From positions 1 through 58,720 of the forward strand of contig JAKCDC010000015.1 in assembly GCA_021838635.1 (NCBI GenBank): a stretch of DNA of 58,720 nt, given 5' to 3'. Each line of letters begins with the position of its first letter. The first letter of the stretch is position 1. The position numbers and the translations under genes were made by a program. Shown in pieces: positions 57,280-58,720 of this stretch. Source of the DNA: Pseudomonadota bacterium (GTDB lineage Bacteria; Pseudomonadota; Gammaproteobacteria; Steroidobacterales; Steroidobacteraceae). The notes below the pieces were generated by a model. It made no database searches, was not told the origin of the DNA, and worked only from the letters and a program-made list of their open reading frames with translations.

Positions 57280-58386
57280 ATGGACTCTTCTCCCATGACC
57301 GACTCAGCGTTCTACCGGCGACTGTTCTCCGTAGTCGCAGCCGCTGCGTTTGGTTATCTCTTGATCACAATTCTAGCTCCGCTGAATGACGCGCTTGGCT
57401 GGGGCACCGTACTGGCATTCCTGCTCCATCCGCTGCACAAGCGGCTGACCCATATGTTCAGGGGGCACGCGGGTCTGTCGGCTGGACTTTTAACCGTTGC
57501 CACACCATTCGTGGTGCTTGCACCGATTTCTGCCCTTTCTGTCGTCTTCTTCGAACAGGCCATGGGTCTGCTTCGGTACTTGCATGCACATCCGTTTATC
57601 GGTTTCCCTGCACTGATCACGCGCCTTGAACAGCACCCGTGGTTCAGCGCGGCGATACACAGCTTTGGGCGGTACCTGCCCGCAGGGACACTCAACCTGC
57701 ACGCCTGGGTGTCCACCGCGACTACGGGAATTTTTCGATCTGCGGCCGCAGCGAGCGGCAATGTCGCGTCCGTTCTCTTCGGAACGGTAATTAGCTTCTT
57801 CATGATGCTCTTTCTCTTGTTCTTCCTGTTACGCGACGGAGAGTCATATCTGCGCCAATTCGCCGCCCTCGTGCCCCTGCCGGACGAACGACGCGGATCG
57901 CTTCTCAAATACCTCGGTGATGTGACCCGCGCCGTCGTGTACGGATCGACAGTGACGGCAATCGTTCAGGGCCTCTTCGTCGCCGCAGGCTTCGCCATCG
58001 CGGGTTTGCCGTCCCCAATGGTATTCGGCGTGGTGGCGATGATCACTGCTTTACTTCCCACCGGAGCATTCATCGTGCTCCTTCCGGCCGTACTTTACTT
58101 GGCGTTTCGGGCTCAGTGGGGCGCCACTTCGTTTCTGGCATTGTGGTCCGGCGGCCTTGCCTTAGTCGAGAACATTGTGCGCCCGATGCTCACCGCTCGC
58201 CGCGCCAAAGTTTCAACTCTTGCGGTTTTCATAGGAGCCGTCGGCGGGGTAACGGCCCTTGGAATTCTCGGTCTCATCCTCGGACCCGTTCTGCTTAGTT
58301 TCATTGTCGCACTCGGACGATTCATAACCGAACCACAAATTCCACCGCCTCCGAAGGCCGCAGTTCGACGAATTTCCTTGGACTGA
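57280..58386 (+). CDS. AI-2E/PerM family transporter
   Basis: The 368-residue membrane protein has the family pattern: two or three helices at the N-terminus (ITILAPLNDALGWGTVLAFL is typical), a long periplasmic or cytoplasmic helical part (about 85-150), then five more helices including GLPSPMVFGVVAMITALLPT and the C-terminal LGILGLILGPVLLSFIVAL. Members include TqsA (autoinducer-2 export) and sodium/proton antiporters of alkaliphiles, so the substrate is open. AAGGG lies eight bases before the ATG. A second ATG five codons in is possible. Confidence 0.88.
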   Translation: MDSSPMTDSAFYRRLFSVVAAAAFGYLLITILAPLNDALGWGTVLAFLLHPLHKRLTHMFRGHAGLSAGLLTVATPFVVLAPISALSVVFFEQAMGLLRYLHAHPFIGFPALITRLEQHPWFSAAIHSFGRYLPAGTLNLHAWVSTATTGIFRSAAAASGNVASVLFGTVISFFMMLFLLFFLLRDGESYLRQFAALVPLPDERRGSLLKYLGDVTRAVVYGSTVTAIVQGLFVAAGFAIAGLPSPMVFGVVAMITALLPTGAFIVLLPAVLYLAFRAQWGATSFLALWSGGLALVENIVRPMLTARRAKVSTLAVFIGAVGGVTALGILGLILGPVLLSFIVALGRFITEPQIPPPPKAAVRRISLD

Positions 58387-58720
58387 TAGCGCAACCTATA
58401 GCTTTGGGACATACCCCCATACGGACGCGTATGGTTCACCGTACCGGTGGACATGTTCTGCTTCACTTACTGTTCTAGCTTTCGCTCACGCTCTGCCAAG
58501 AGAAGTCAAGGGCTGCAGTATAAACGCCAAATCACAGCGACCGATCCTCGGCAATTCCACCGGCGACAATTCAATCTCAGTCCTCTAACCTTCTGCCCTC
58601 GTATTGCCTCACATAATTCTGTTACCGGCTGCGTCATCAGTGATGTTACCGGAGACATCTTCCCGTTCGCTCTTGGCCGGGTTGCAACCGGCAAAAGAGG
58701 AACGTCAGCCTGCCGCCAAA
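58387..58720. other. Right edge, two adjacent hairpins and no supported gene
   Basis: The 334 bases after the AI-2E family gene hold two neighbouring perfect hairpins: CCATACG-gacg-CGTATGG at 58417-58434 and CACCG-tac-CGGTG at 58437-58449. They may end the upstream transcript, but no T-run follows. An 8-base direct repeat GTTACCGG occurs at 58621 and 58645. A 62-codon minus-strand frame (58506-58694) shows no family features and no ribosome site I trust. Confidence 0.45.

Noticed and set aside
58621-58652. Repeated GTTACCGG and a short palindrome near the right edge
   Set aside because: Only two 8-base copies occur, and no gene, integrase or flanking duplication accompanies them. Chance is likely.

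Overview
The window looks like a chromosomal segment of a GC-rich gammaproteobacterium with type IV pili. The best clues are the gene orders pilG-pilH-pilI-pilJ-chpA next to gshB-tonB-yqgE-ruvX-pyrB, and pilT/pilU divergent from yggS-proC-yggT-yggU. Both resemble the Pseudomonas/Xanthomonas/Nevskia type of organisation. I cannot name a genus from sequence alone. No tRNA, rRNA, CRISPR array, transposase, integrase or phage gene was seen.

Layout. 0.1-8 kb: bioA-rsmE (overlapping, minus strand), divergent ampD, a candidate structured small RNA with its own promoter and terminator, a CBS-pair protein, a DUF2807-like exported protein, a PduO-type cobalamin adenosyltransferase, hisN and a membrane diguanylate cyclase. 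7.6-16.4 kb: a minus-strand chemosensory operon for pili, pilG-pilH-pilI-pilJ-chpA-chpC, with no pilK or chpB and a PilJ reduced to two membrane helices plus the signalling domain. 16.6-21.5 kb: gshB, tonB-like, yqgE, ruvX, pyrB and a PyrK-type electron-transfer subunit, tightly packed on the plus strand. 21.5-24.9 kb: three PilT-family ATPases (pilT and two PilU-like paralogues). 25-28 kb: yggS, proC, yggT, yggU and an HU-like protein. 28-36 kb, minus strand: an alpha/beta hydrolase coupled to htpG, two tiny hypothetical proteins, ppnN, a YafK-like L,D-transpeptidase and a LysM lytic transglycosylase. 36-43.3 kb: an MFS permease, a methyltransferase, two tandem PAP2 phosphatases, and a P1B-type ATPase fused to a hemerythrin-like domain behind a secreted Trp/Tyr-rich protein.

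From about 43.4 kb to the end the base composition is visibly less GC-rich (sampled 60-base lines of 52-62% G+C, against 73% in chpA). The content becomes accessory: aldo/keto reductase, APC permease, S9 oligopeptidase, glpK and glpD (convergent), rhtA-like exporter, katG, patatin-like lipoprotein, a small membrane protein and an AI-2E/PerM family protein. This suggests a different history, but no mobility gene or boundary repeat was found.

Functional themes: pilus extension/retraction and its chemosensory control; pyrimidine synthesis and nucleotide salvage; envelope and peptidoglycan turnover (AmpD, LysM transglycosylase, L,D-transpeptidase, PAP2 enzymes); redox and metal homeostasis (glutathione synthetase, KatG, P1B-hemerythrin). 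The observations most worth following are the P1B-ATPase/hemerythrin fusion, the candidate sRNA at 2.96-3.09 kb, the orphan plus-strand terminator near 36.03 kb, the second PilU, the stripped-down PilJ, the PAP2 protein with PSGE in place of PSGH, and pyrB translationally coupled to pyrK.
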